Notes: generated by a model from the sequence alone, not told the origin. 64,000 bases of DNA from Mesorhizobium sp. LHD-90 (GCF_030929505.1 NZ_JAVFVV010000003.1:186001-250000), one strand, 5' to 3'. Shown: positions 25,795 to 34,624, counted from the stretch's first letter. A program made the numbers and translations.

Positions 25795-28700
25795 CTAGAC
25801 GACGAAGAAATCCACATTGGTTACGCCGAGACCGGCCGTCAGCGTCGCGAATACGGTGCTGCCGCCGAGGGCACTGCCGTTGGAATCGTATTTGAGGATG
25901 CCGGTATCGGTCTCGTAGATGATGCGGTGGGCCGCGGTCGTCGCCTCGCCGTCGGGATTGGCCACGAACTGGTCCGCAGAGAGCAAGCCGACCCCGATGA
26001 TGGCGTTGAAGATGGCGTTGTCCAACTGGATGGTGTCGTTGACGAAGTTGAAGTCGGTGATGTCGTCGACATTGGTCAGGCCAAGCGCGGTATCGAACCG
26101 GAAGTTATCGTTGCCGGAGCCGCCCGTCATCGTGTCGTCGCCCGCCCGGCCGTTCAGCGTATCGGCGCCGTTGCCGCCGAGGATGACGTTGACGGCGCTG
26201 TTGCCGGTCAGCGTGTCGCCGAAGGCCGATCCGGTGAGGTTCTCGATCGACGAATAGGTGTCGCCGGCGGCGTCCCCGGTGTTGCTGGCCGGAGTGGTGA
26301 GGCTGGCGATCACGCCCGCTGCCGCCGTGCTGTAGGACGCCGTGTCCGAACCGGCGCCGCCGGAAAGGTCGTCGGCGCCTGTGCCGCCGATCATCACGTC
26401 GTTGCCGTCCTGCCCGAACAGATTGTCGTCGCCGCCGAGGCCGGTGATCAGGTCGTTGCCGGCGCCGCCGACGATGCTGTTGGCGCTGTTGGTGCCGGTC
26501 AGCTTGTCGGCGAAGGCCGAACCGGTGAGGTTCTCGACCGAACTGTAGGTGTCGCCCGCCGCCTCGCCGGTGTTGGTCGCCGGGCTGAGCAGGGCGGCCG
26601 TGACGCCCGCCGCGGCGTTCTCGTAGGTGGCCCGGTCGCTGCCCGCGCCGCCGGAGAGATCGTCGGCGCCTGTGCCGCCGTTCAGCACGTCGTTGCCGTC
26701 CTGGCCGAACAGATTGTCGTCGCCGCCGAGACCGATGAGGAGGTCGTCGCCGTCGCCGCCGATGATGCTGTTGGCGCTGTTGGTGCCGCTCAGCTTGTCG
26801 TCGAAGTCCGAGCCGGTCAGGTTCTCGATCGAGGTGAAGGTGTCGCCAAGCGCGTCGCCGGTGTTGGTCGCCGGGCTGAGCAGCGCGACCACGACAGCGG
26901 CCGCCGCCGTTTCGTAGGAGGCGCGGTCGCTGTCGGCGCCGCCGGCGAGATCGTCGGCGCCGGTTCCGCCGATCAGCACGTCGTTGCCGGCATTGCCGAA
27001 CAGGTTGTCGTCGCCTCCCCGCCCGACCAGGAAGTCGTCTCCGGCGCCGCCAAGAATGCTGTTGGTGCCGTTGTTGCCGAGCAGCGCATCGTCGAAGGCC
27101 GAGCCGGTGAGGTTTTCGATCGAGTTGTAGGTGTCGCCGAGGGCGTCGCCGGTGTTGCTCGCCGGGGTGGAGAGGTCGGCGACCAAGCCGGCCGCCGCGG
27201 TCTCGTAGGTTGCCCGATCGCTGCCCGCGCCGCCGGACATCTTGTCTGCGCCGGCGCCGCCGGCAAGTATGTCGTTGCCGTCGTTGCCGAACAGATTGTC
27301 GCTGCCGCCGAGACCGGAGATCTTGTCGTTGTCATTGCCGCCAAGAATGCTGTTGACGCCATTGGTGCCGGTCAGCGTGTCGGCGAAACCCGAGCCGGTG
27401 AGGTTTTCGACCGAATTGTAGGTGTCTCCGGCCGCCTCGCCGGTGTTGGTCGTCGAATCGAAGAGGCTGGCAACGACGCCTGCGGCCGCGTTGGCATAGG
27501 TTGCCCGGTCCGACCCGGTGCCGCCCGACAGGAGGTCGCCGCCCAAGCCACCGTCGAGAAGATCGTTGCCGCCGGTGCCGAACAATTCGTCGCGCACCGA
27601 TGTGCCGCGCATCTGCTCATCGTCATTGTCGCCGAGGACGATCAGCCGGTCGCCCTCGCCAACGCCTGCGTTGAAGTTGACCAACTGCAACTGCGACAGG
27701 TCGACGTTCGTGTCGGTCAGCATTTCGACGCGGAACTTGTCCGGGCTGCCATTGAGGCTGAAGTCGACGACCAGGTCGGCGGCGAGGCCCGCCCCGATCT
27801 GGTCGGCGCGGACCGTCACCGAGGTCGCCGTGTTCGGGAACAATATCTCGATCTCCTCGATCGAGTTCAGGGTCGTGTCGACGAGGCTGATGTCGGCGGT
27901 GGCCAGGATGCGGTCAAAGTCAGCGCCGCCGTCGATCGAGTCGTTGGTGAAAGCATCCAGCCCGCCGCCCTGGAACGTGTCGTCGCCGGCGTTGCCCGAG
28001 GCGAAATCCTGCAGGCTGTCGACCAGGATCGTGTCGCCTGCGGCGTCGCTGGTCGAGAAGCGCTGGGTCTGGAGGATCTGCCCCACCACGTCGCCCGCGG
28101 TTGCGTTGGTGTGGAATGTCGCGAGCTGGCCGTTCTTCATGGCGGCGATCGAAGCGTCGAAATCGTTGTGGGTGGTGCCGACGCTCGAGGCTGTCAGGAT
28201 TGCCCCGGTGTTCTGGTCGACGAGGGTCCAGACCGGGTCGTTGTGCCCGAACAGGTCATTAACCGTGCCGACCGCGATCATGCCGTTCGAAAGCACCGTG
28301 GCCGACGGCGCGAAGTCGTTCGAGGCGTTCTGCGCGATGTCTTGCCAGTCGACAAAATTGCCGGCGGCGTCGAAGCGCGCGAGCGTGATGTCGATGTCGG
28401 TGGTGGACCAGCCATTATCCTCGTAGGCAATGGCGAAGCCGCCATTGTCGAGCGCAACCACGCTGGCGTTGCGGTTCACGGTGCCGATTGCGTCGAGCTG
28501 CGTCGGCGCTTTCCGCACGGTGCCATTGGCTTCGTAGACGGCATACCACATCTCGTTGCTGGAGCCGACGTTCCGGTGCCAGGCGACGGCGAAGCCGCCG
28601 TCGGCCAGTCCGGCGACGCTCGGGTTCTGGTCATTGGCGCCGCTGGCGTCGGCCGCGAAGTTCAAGAGCAGGTTGCCGTCGTTGTCGTAGATCCGCAGGT

Positions 28701-29121
28701 CCACGTCGTTGTCCGTGCCGCCGAAGAAATCCTGGATGGCGACGACGAACCCGCCGCCGGTCAGTGCCGCCACTTCCGGATCCAGGACGTCGGGCCCGGA
28801 CTCTCCGATGCTGGTGTCGACCCGCACGGTCGCACCCGTGGTCGTAACGATGCGGAACGACATGTCGGTGCCGGTGTCCGAGAGCACGACGATGTTACCG
28901 TTGCTGAGCTGGGTCACAGCCGAGTCGACGCCGGTGATGACGGACGCGCTTCCCGCAATGTCTCCGTCAGCTTCGAAGGTCGTGAGGTCGGTGTGCCCGA
29001 TATGATCGCCGACGACGGCGACGCCGCCGTCGGACAGGCTGGTGGCGTCAGAACGTCCCGTGATGGAGAAAGGATCGATGCTTTCGACGAAACCGAATGC
29101 AAAGCTTGTGGTGACGGCCAT
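25795..29121 (-). CDS. Large RTX calcium-binding protein with propeller-like N-terminus and five tandem 97-residue units
   Basis: 1108-residue acidic protein, no signal peptide, so type I secretion is expected. Residues about 20-365 hold repeated strands of the form L-x-x-G-G-F-x-V-A-x-x-x-(D/N) (ALTGGGFVVAIQD, GLADGGFAVAWHR, ALDNGGFAIAYED), a probable beta-propeller of a type different from the first RTX protein. From about 500 come RTX motifs (GTGGNDLLDGGLGGDLLSGG) and then five tandem units (SGGAGSDRATYENAAAG...ENLTGSAFADKL...GGDDNLFGQDGND). The end is a M10-type C-terminal domain finishing in TNVDFFVV. ATG 29121 starts MAVTTSFAF. Monocistronic, with its own terminator. Confidence 0.9.
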   Translation of the reverse strand: MAVTTSFAFGFVESIDPFSITGRSDATSLSDGGVAVVGDHIGHTDLTTFEADGDIAGSASVITGVDSAVTQLSNGNIVVLSDTGTDMSFRIVTTTGATVRVDTSIGESGPDVLDPEVAALTGGGFVVAIQDFFGGTDNDVDLRIYDNDGNLLLNFAADASGANDQNPSVAGLADGGFAVAWHRNVGSSNEMWYAVYEANGTVRKAPTQLDAIGTVNRNASVVALDNGGFAIAYEDNGWSTTDIDITLARFDAAGNFVDWQDIAQNASNDFAPSATVLSNGMIAVGTVNDLFGHNDPVWTLVDQNTGAILTASSVGTTHNDFDASIAAMKNGQLATFHTNATAGDVVGQILQTQRFSTSDAAGDTILVDSLQDFASGNAGDDTFQGGGLDAFTNDSIDGGADFDRILATADISLVDTTLNSIEEIEILFPNTATSVTVRADQIGAGLAADLVVDFSLNGSPDKFRVEMLTDTNVDLSQLQLVNFNAGVGEGDRLIVLGDNDDEQMRGTSVRDELFGTGGNDLLDGGLGGDLLSGGTGSDRATYANAAAGVVASLFDSTTNTGEAAGDTYNSVENLTGSGFADTLTGTNGVNSILGGNDNDKISGLGGSDNLFGNDGNDILAGGAGADKMSGGAGSDRATYETAAAGLVADLSTPASNTGDALGDTYNSIENLTGSAFDDALLGNNGTNSILGGAGDDFLVGRGGDDNLFGNAGNDVLIGGTGADDLAGGADSDRASYETAAAAVVVALLSPATNTGDALGDTFTSIENLTGSDFDDKLSGTNSANSIIGGDGDDLLIGLGGDDNLFGQDGNDVLNGGTGADDLSGGAGSDRATYENAAAGVTAALLSPATNTGEAAGDTYSSVENLTGSAFADKLTGTNSANSIVGGAGNDLITGLGGDDNLFGQDGNDVMIGGTGADDLSGGAGSDTASYSTAAAGVIASLTTPASNTGDAAGDTYSSIENLTGSAFGDTLTGNSAVNVILGGNGADTLNGRAGDDTMTGGSGNDNFRFDTALGLTNVDDITDFNFVNDTIQLDNAIFNAIIGVGLLSADQFVANPDGEATTAAHRIIYETDTGILKYDSNGSALGGSTVFATLTAGLGVTNVDFFVV
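26130..27570 (-). repeat. Five tandem 291-bp coding repeats in the RTX gene
   Basis: The same anchor (start of the ENLTG-coding motif) recurs at 26239, 26530, 26821, 27112 and 27403: exactly 291 bases, 97 codons, each time. Units are similar but not identical, with substitutions spread through them. Exact in-frame length points to unequal crossing-over as the origin and to possible copy-number variation between strains. Confidence 0.9.
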
Positions 29122-29891
29122 GGTTCGAAACTCCCGTTCTGGTTACGGTTGATCCGGATTGCGCGGCGCGCCCGGTCCCCGGGCCGGAATTGGCCGGTTC
29201 TCGCGCGGCAAGGGCAGGGCAAAAGCGGCCGCCGGCGCGGTATTGCGCACCGCCCGTATCGAAACCGCATCCAGATGAGCCCAGCCAAAACGACTACGAC
29301 AACGTGTCAGGTCTCCCGCCCGTGACACGAGGGCGTTGACAGTCCCGCATTACCCGTCGCGCGAACGATCCAAGGGGTCCGCGTCGTGGGGATGTCTTTT
29401 GCGAATGTTTCCCGCTCCATTGCTTGTTCTATAAAGCAAAGGATCTGTTGTTTACCATCTTGCCCCAGCGTCCACGTCTCGGGACGGGCGAAGCTCCAGT
29501 AAGGAGGGAGGGAGCCTCAAAAGATTTGGTCAACAACTTTTCTTTTTTATTACCTTACGTAAGCTTTTTCATTCATGCAAGGGAAAATTGTGACTCTTGC
29601 CACAATCTATGGTTTATTATACTTTTCGTATATGCCGGAATCAAGAAATTTCATTACCCGTCAGGCAGTTGACCGATCCTGGTCAGATTTGGAGTGAACG
29701 CATCTTTGTTGCGGGTGCAACACATGCGTGCTGCATATCAACCCTGCGTTTCGGGATGATGCCGCCGCCAGCGGCGTTGTCGCGCGGGCTTGCCGACGCA
29801 AGATTCGCAGCCACTTGACGATTGCCGTTTGACCCGGCTTCGCCTACATAGCGCCCAACTCCCGAAACAGGTTCCGAAAGGTTTCGCGCGC
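29122..29891. other. 770-bp intergenic region with an AT-rich core
   Basis: Between the divergent RTX gene and ettA. About 29400-29720 is far more AT-rich than anything else in the window (runs such as tttcttttttatt and ttattatacttttcg). It has CTTACGTAAG (29554-29563) and ATTGTG-N8-CACAAT (29587-29606) palindromes of regulator-site size. A 40-codon ORF (29575-29697, starting MQGKIVTLATIYGLLYF) is possible but lacks a clear ribosome site. Promoters for both flanking genes must lie here. Nothing else is recognised. Confidence 0.5.
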
Positions 29892-31541
29892 GTGGCACGC
29901 CAGTTCATCTATCACATGTCGGGCCTCTCCAAGGCTTATGGCACCAAGAAGGTGCTCGACAACGTCCATCTCTCCTTCTACCCCGACGCCAAGATCGGCA
30001 TCCTGGGTCCCAACGGCTCGGGCAAATCGACGATCCTGCGCATCATGGCCGGGCTCGACAAGGAATTCCAGGGCGAAGCGTGGCTCGCCGAAGGCGCCAC
30101 CGTCGGCTACCTCGCGCAGGAGCCGCAGCTCGACCCCAACAAGACCGTGTTCGAGAACGTCATGGAGGGGGTCAAGAAGAAGACCGCCATCATCGAGCGC
30201 TACAACGAGCTGATGATGAACTATTCCGACGAGACGGCCGACGAATCCGCTCGCCTGCAGGACGAGATGGACCGGCAGAACCTGTGGGATCTCGAGCAGC
30301 AGGTCGAGATGGCCATGGAGGCGCTGCAGTGCCCGCCCGGCGAATCGGAGGTCACCAACCTGTCCGGTGGCGAGCGCCGCCGCGTCGCGCTCTGCCGGCT
30401 GCTCTTGGAGCAGCCCGACTTGCTGCTGCTTGACGAGCCGACCAACCATCTCGACGCCGAGACCACGCAGTGGCTGGAAAAGCATCTTCGCGATTATCCC
30501 GGCTCGGTGCTGATCATCACCCACGACCGCTACTTCCTCGACAACGTGACCGGCTGGATTCTGGAGCTCGACCGCGGCCGCGGCATCCCCTACGAGGGCA
30601 ATTACACCAAATATCTCGACGCCAAGGCCAAGCGCCTCATCCAGGAAGGCCGCGAGGACGACGCCCGCCAGAAGGCGATCTGGCGCGAGCGCGAGTGGAT
30701 CGCCTCCTCGCCGAAAGCCCGCCAGACCAAGTCGAAGGCGCGCATCAAGGCCTATGAGGATCTGGTCGAGCAGGCCGACAAGCGCAAGCCGTCCGACACG
30801 CAGATCGTCATCCCGGCCGGCGAGCGGCTCGGCAACGTGGTCATCGAGGTCGCCGACATCGACAAGGGTTTTGGCGAGGAACTGCTGATCGAGGATCTGT
30901 CGTTCAAGCTGCCGCCCGGCGGCATCGTCGGCGTCATCGGCCCGAACGGCGCCGGCAAGACCACGCTGTTCAAGATGATCACCGGCCAGGAAAAGCCGGA
31001 CGACGGTTCGATCCGCGTCGGCGAGACGGTAAAACTCGGCTATGTCGACCAAAGCCGCGACGCGCTCGACCCCAACAAGACCGTGTGGGAAGAAATCTCA
31101 GGCGGTGCCGAGGTGATCAAGCTCGGCAAGCACGAGGTCAATTCGCGCGCCTATTGTTCGTCCTTCAACTTCCGCGGCGGCGACCAGCAGCAGAAGGTCG
31201 GCAACCTCTCGGGCGGCCAGCGCAACCGCGTGCATCTGGCAAAAATGCTGAAGAATGGCGGCAACGTGCTGCTGCTCGACGAGCCGACCAACGACCTCGA
31301 CACCGAGACGCTGGGCGCGCTGGAAGACGCGCTGGAGGCCTATGCCGGCTGCGCCGTGATCATCAGCCACGACCGCATGTTCCTGGACCGCATGGCCACC
31401 CACATGCTGGCCTTCGAGGGCGACGCGCATGTCGAGTGGTTCGAGGGCAATTTCGAGGAATATGAGAAGGACAAGGCCCGCCGCCTGGGACCGGAAGCGC
31501 TCGTGCCGCACCGCATGACGCATAAGCGGCTGACGAGGTAG
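29892..31541 (+). CDS. ettA: Energy-dependent translational throttle protein EttA (ABC-F)
   Basis: 549-residue cytosolic ABC-F ATPase that gates translation at the ribosome E site according to ATP/ADP levels. First domain: GPNGSGKST, LSGGERRRVALCRLL, LLLLDEPTNHLD. The linker QTKSKARIKAYEDLVEQ follows. Second domain: GPNGAGKTT, LSGGQRNRVHLAKML, LLLDEPTNDLD. GTG 29892 gives the family N-terminus (ARQFIYHMSGLSKAYG). The last 40 codons are duplicated at 32120-32239 with only silent changes, flanking a toxin-antitoxin insertion, so this copy of the tail may be from a donor strain. Confidence 0.95.
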   Translation: MARQFIYHMSGLSKAYGTKKVLDNVHLSFYPDAKIGILGPNGSGKSTILRIMAGLDKEFQGEAWLAEGATVGYLAQEPQLDPNKTVFENVMEGVKKKTAIIERYNELMMNYSDETADESARLQDEMDRQNLWDLEQQVEMAMEALQCPPGESEVTNLSGGERRRVALCRLLLEQPDLLLLDEPTNHLDAETTQWLEKHLRDYPGSVLIITHDRYFLDNVTGWILELDRGRGIPYEGNYTKYLDAKAKRLIQEGREDDARQKAIWREREWIASSPKARQTKSKARIKAYEDLVEQADKRKPSDTQIVIPAGERLGNVVIEVADIDKGFGEELLIEDLSFKLPPGGIVGVIGPNGAGKTTLFKMITGQEKPDDGSIRVGETVKLGYVDQSRDALDPNKTVWEEISGGAEVIKLGKHEVNSRAYCSSFNFRGGDQQQKVGNLSGGQRNRVHLAKMLKNGGNVLLLDEPTNDLDTETLGALEDALEAYAGCAVIISHDRMFLDRMATHMLAFEGDAHVEWFEGNFEEYEKDKARRLGPEALVPHRMTHKRLTR

Positions 31542-31593
31542 GGGCGTTGTTCGAGCACTATTGATCCGGTATTGTATGGCGATGGAGACCGCC

Positions 31594-31809
31594 ATGCTCA
31601 CTGTCAAACTGCCGGTGGAACTTGAGGAACGCCTTGACGCTGTCGCTCGCAAGGTGGGGCGCAGCAAACACGATGTCGCTCTGGAGGCGATCATCGAGGA
31701 GGTGGGGGACCTTGAGGCCGGCTTTCTCGCGCTCGAGCGCTTGAAGAGTGGCGACACCGAGTTCTACACGCTGGAGGAGGTGCGAGAGCGCCTTGGCCTG
31801 ACCGACTGA
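31594..31809 (+). CDS. Antitoxin of a RelE/ParE-type module (RHH-like)
   Basis: 71 residues: MLTVKLPVELEERLDAVARKVGRSKHDVALEAIIEEV is a ribbon-helix-helix-like DNA-binding start, followed by an acidic tail (DLEAGFLALERLKSGDTEFYTLEEVRERLG) that would block the toxin. ATG 31594 has GGAG ten bases upstream; ATG 31576 and 31582 are alternatives. Twelve bases separate it from the toxin gene. It lies in the segment inserted at the end of ettA. Confidence 0.82.
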   Translation: MLTVKLPVELEERLDAVARKVGRSKHDVALEAIIEEVGDLEAGFLALERLKSGDTEFYTLEEVRERLGLTD

Positions 31810-31821
31810 GCCAGGTCCGGC

Positions 31822-32088
31822 GTGGCCTGGCTTATCCGGATCGAGAAGAATGCCGAGAAGGCGCTTTCGAAGCTATCGCGATCCGACCAGGTCCGCATCC
31901 TGAATTATCTCGAAACCAATGTCGCTCAACGGGAAAACCCGCGCGAGATCGGCGCGGCTTTGACCGGACCTCTGGCGGGTCTATGGAAATATCGTGTCGG
32001 CGCCTTCAGAATCCTCGCAAGGATCAGTGATAGCACTGTAGAAATCCTGGTCGTTCAGATCGGCAATCGGCGCGACGTTTATCGGTGA
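31822..32088 (+). CDS. RelE/ParE family toxin
   Basis: 88 residues: WLIRIEKNAEKALSKLSRSDQVRILNYLE and PLAGLWKYRVGAFRILARI...EILVVQIGNRRDVYR match the RelE fold with the terminal G-N-R-R-x-V-Y-R signature. RelE toxins cut mRNA on the ribosome and ParE toxins poison gyrase; the RR-x-V-Y end favours RelE. The module looks intact. Start ATG? The codon at 31822 is GTG in context (gcGTGGCCTGG). Confidence 0.87.
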   Translation: MAWLIRIEKNAEKALSKLSRSDQVRILNYLETNVAQRENPREIGAALTGPLAGLWKYRVGAFRILARISDSTVEILVVQIGNRRDVYR

Positions 32089-32119
32089 GGAAAACTGAAA
32101 TATAGCTTCACCGTCCAGC

Positions 32120-32243
32120 GGCGACGCGCATGTGGAATGGTTCGAGGGCAATTTCGAGGAATATGAGAAGGACAAGGCCCGCCGGCTGGGGCCGGAGGCG
32201 CTCGTTCCGCACCGCATGACGCACAAGCGGCTGACGCGGGTAG
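32120..32243 (+). pseudogene. Displaced 3' end of ettA (40 codons)
   Basis: Bases 32120-32239 align with ettA 31419-31538 at 112 of 120 positions. All eight differences are silent (for example GTC/GTG, CAT/CAC, AGG/CGG), then one inserted G breaks the stop (cggGtag). Silence of every difference shows both tails evolved under protein selection. This is therefore likely the original or a second orthologous tail, left behind when a toxin-antitoxin cassette with its own ettA tail inserted. It has no start and should not be translated as a stable protein. Confidence 0.85.
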
Positions 32244-32307
32244 TTGACCCTCGCTGCAATATTGAAGTTCTTTATCTTGTGGCCTCCTGCAAACCGGAGA
32301 CATCGCC

Positions 32308-32565
32308 ATGGAAAACATCGACCGGCTGGACGACATCCGCACAAAACTGATCGCGGCGAAGGAGGTTCTGGAGCGGGCGCGGTTCAGGGTGGATGCGCTC
32401 GACCTCATCCTCGAAGGCGTGGCCGACCAGAAAATCCGCGGCGCCTGCCACGAGGTTTTCGGCCTGACCACGGAGCAGCTCGACGCGCTGGACGACCGGC
32501 TCGACGAAATCTACCGGGATGTCTCGGCGATCGCGCGCGAGGCGCGCGACAAGGCGCCGGAATAG
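32308..32565 (+). CDS. Small hypothetical protein
   Basis: 85 residues, no recognised domain. Charged and helical (RLDDIRTKLIAAKEVLERARFRVDALDLILEGVADQKIRGACHEVF), likely all-alpha or coiled-coil. It lies just after the ettA tail remnant, so it was probably the original downstream neighbour of ettA. Ribosome site before ATG 32308 is weak (GGAGAC). Confidence 0.6.
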   Translation: MENIDRLDDIRTKLIAAKEVLERARFRVDALDLILEGVADQKIRGACHEVFGLTTEQLDALDDRLDEIYRDVSAIAREARDKAPE

Positions 32566-32642
32566 AGCCGGCGACCAATGGGATGGCGGCACAGGCTGGC
32601 AAGGCATGAAGCCAGGCCATTGCTGACGGCACTCCGTCCAGC

Positions 32643-32756
32643 ACCCCTCATCCGACCCCCCCTTCAACTCGCTCGCTGCGCTCACGGCCCAGGGCGGTGG
32701 CCGACCCTGAGCCGTGAGCGCAGCGAGCGAGTTGAAGGGGGGGTCGGATGAGGGGT
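32643..32756. repeat. Perfect 46-bp-arm palindrome
   Basis: Arms 32643-32688 and 32711-32756 are exact reverse complements (each with a run of seven C or G) around a 22-base loop. It is too long and perfect to be a plain terminator; a dispersed rhizobial palindromic element is more likely. Exact pairing implies recent insertion or gene conversion between arms. Confidence 0.92.
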
Positions 32757-32881
32757 GTTGGAAGGATCGCCAACGTAAGCCGATGTCAGCATCCGTCAGG
32801 ATAATTTTCCCAGGACTTATCCCCCTCCTTCCTACCGAAGCGATAATCCTCGTCGCCTGTGCTGGAAAGGAGGCGGCGGAG

Positions 32882-33679
32882 ATGGAGAGAAGTCCGGCAA
32901 TCGACAAGAACTGGGAGGCGCTGAAGCGTCTGCTGGCCATGCTTGTCGGCATGGCCGAGATGGCCGGTGGCGCACCCACTCTTCCCCGCCATCTCCACCG
33001 CGCCATCATGCGACTGTTGCGTCCGGCCGAATCCGCGGCGCGGCGCCTCATCATCGCGGCGGCGCGTGGGATCGTGGTGACCCTGCCGCCGTTTCGCCCG
33101 CGCAAACCGAAAGAGCCCGCGATCCGGCGAGGGCCCCGCGCCTTCATGCCGACGGGCCCGAAGAAACGTCCAAACCCAGTGCTGCGCGCCTTGACCCTGT
33201 CGCTGCTCGATCCGCTCAAAAATCCGTTCCGCATTCGCCGCCGCTATGTGCCGGCACATGCCCTGCCGCGCATCAGATCGCTCGCTGACGACTCGCCATA
33301 CCGCCCCCTGCCACAGCCGCCGTCGCCTGACGATCCGATCGATGCCGCCCGCCTTGGCCAGCGGCTGGAGGCGCTGGGTCGCGCGCTCGACGATCTGCCC
33401 GGCCAGGCCAAACGGTTTGCCCGCTGGAAGGCGCGGCGCGACGCGGCCGTTGCTCGGGAAAAGCCAAGTGGCGGCGCGGGCGGGCAGGGCGGACAAGATC
33501 GCGGCGCGGTCCGCTTCCGGCGCGTCTCGCCGCTGCGGCGCGGGCGTCCGCCGGGCGGCCGGCTGTCGCGTTACGACCCGACAGCCACCCATCCGCGCAA
33601 CATTCGCGAGATCGACGAGATTCTGGCGCATGCCAACGCGCTCGCCGTCTACGCGCTGGAAACCCCCGACACGTCATGA
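32882..33679 (+). CDS. Conserved-looking hypothetical protein, basic and Pro-rich
   Basis: 265 residues from ATG 32882, which follows an AAAGGAGG ribosome site by ten bases. An N-terminal helix pair (NWEALKRLLAMLVGMAEMA, HLHRAIMRLLRPAESAARRLIIAAARGIVVTL) is followed by a basic, Pro-rich middle (PFRPRKPKEPAIRRGPRAFMPTG) and a C-terminal helical part (IREIDEILAHANALAVYAL). No signal peptide or catalytic motif. Such proteins occur in rhizobia, but I cannot name a family. Nucleic-acid binding is possible because of the basic centre. Confidence 0.7.
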   Translation: MERSPAIDKNWEALKRLLAMLVGMAEMAGGAPTLPRHLHRAIMRLLRPAESAARRLIIAAARGIVVTLPPFRPRKPKEPAIRRGPRAFMPTGPKKRPNPVLRALTLSLLDPLKNPFRIRRRYVPAHALPRIRSLADDSPYRPLPQPPSPDDPIDAARLGQRLEALGRALDDLPGQAKRFARWKARRDAAVAREKPSGGAGGQGGQDRGAVRFRRVSPLRRGRPPGGRLSRYDPTATHPRNIREIDEILAHANALAVYALETPDTS

Positions 33680-33841
33680 TGGCGCCTGCCGAGCGCGAAG
33701 AAAGAAAAATCGATGGCCCTGCGGAATTCCGCAGCTTGGCGACGATGGCGCTTGTGGCGAGGGCGCGATCGATCTAGCAACGGTCGGTAGTCACAGGCCG
33801 ATTGAACAGCCTTTCAAAAAGCTCCCGGGCGCGGCTGGCAG

Positions 33842-34624
33842 ATGCAAAAGACGAACAAAGAAGACTGGTCCGCGCAAAAATACCTGCAGTTCGAGGACGA
33901 GCGGACGCGGCCGGCGCGCGACCTGCTGGCGCGGATACCGCTGGAGACGCCGAAAAACGTCGTCGACATCGGCTGCGGGCCAGGCAATTCGACCGAATTG
34001 CTGGCGGCGCGCTGGCCGGAAGCGAAGGTCAGCGGCATCGATTCTTCGCCCGCCATGATTTTGGCGGCGCGCAAGCGCTTGCCAAGGCTCGACTTCTCGC
34101 TGGCCGGCGCCGAAGACTGGGAGCCGGGGACGCCGCCGGACGTGATCTTCGCCAACGCGGTGTTCCAGTGGCTGCCGAACCATGCCGAGGTGCTGGTGCG
34201 GCTGTTTTCCAGGCTGGCGCCGGGCGGCGTGCTGGCGGTGCAGATGCCCGACAATATTGGCGAACCGTCGCATGGCCTGATGCGCGAGACGGCGGCCGCC
34301 ATGCCGTTTTCGGCAAAGCTCGCCAAGGCGGCGCGCGCGCCATTGCCGCCCGTTGCCTTCTACTACGACCTGTTCGCGCCTGATGCCGCGCAGGTCGATG
34401 TCTGGCACATCGCCTACAACCATCCGCTGGCCGATGCGCAAGCCATCGTCGACTGGGTAAGCTCGACCGGCCTGAAACCGTTCCTCGACCCGCTCGACGC
34501 GGACGAGCAGGCGAAATTTGTCGCCGACTATCTTGCGCGCATTGCAAAAGCCTATCCGCCGCGCGCCGACGGACGCGTGCTGCTGCGGTTTCCGCGGCTG
34601 TTCATCGTGGCGCGCAAGGCCTGA
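33842..34624 (+). CDS. tam: Trans-aconitate 2-methyltransferase
   Basis: 260 residues, close to E. coli Tam in length. SAM motif I is [20 protein letters not shown], motif [13 protein letters not shown], and [15 protein letters not shown] plus [16 protein letters not shown] are family-specific. Tam methylates trans-aconitate, the toxic isomer of a TCA intermediate. N-terminus [22 protein letters not shown] is typical. It stands alone between the hypothetical protein and a FabH-like synthase. Confidence 0.93.
   Translation: MQKTNKEDWSAQKYLQFEDERTRPARDLLARIPLETPKNVVDIGCGPGNSTELLAARWPEAKVSGIDSSPAMILAARKRLPRLDFSLAGAEDWEPGTPPDVIFANAVFQWLPNHAEVLVRLFSRLAPGGVLAVQMPDNIGEPSHGLMRETAAAMPFSAKLAKAARAPLPPVAFYYDLFAPDAAQVDVWHIAYNHPLADAQAIVDWVSSTGLKPFLDPLDADEQAKFVADYLARIAKAYPPRADGRVLLRFPRLFIVARKA

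Noticed and set aside
26130-27570. Regular repeats as a CRISPR array
   Set aside because: Period is 291 bases, fully coding and without short repeat/unique spacer pattern.
25927-29325. A 1132-codon open frame antisense to the second RTX gene
   Set aside because: It mirrors the repeat structure of the RTX gene and is Val/Gly/Ala/Arg-rich without any domain; arises from codon bias.
32132-32350. Frame reading through the ettA tail remnant as a new gene
   Set aside because: No valid start of its own; it is the displaced ettA end followed by a frameshift.
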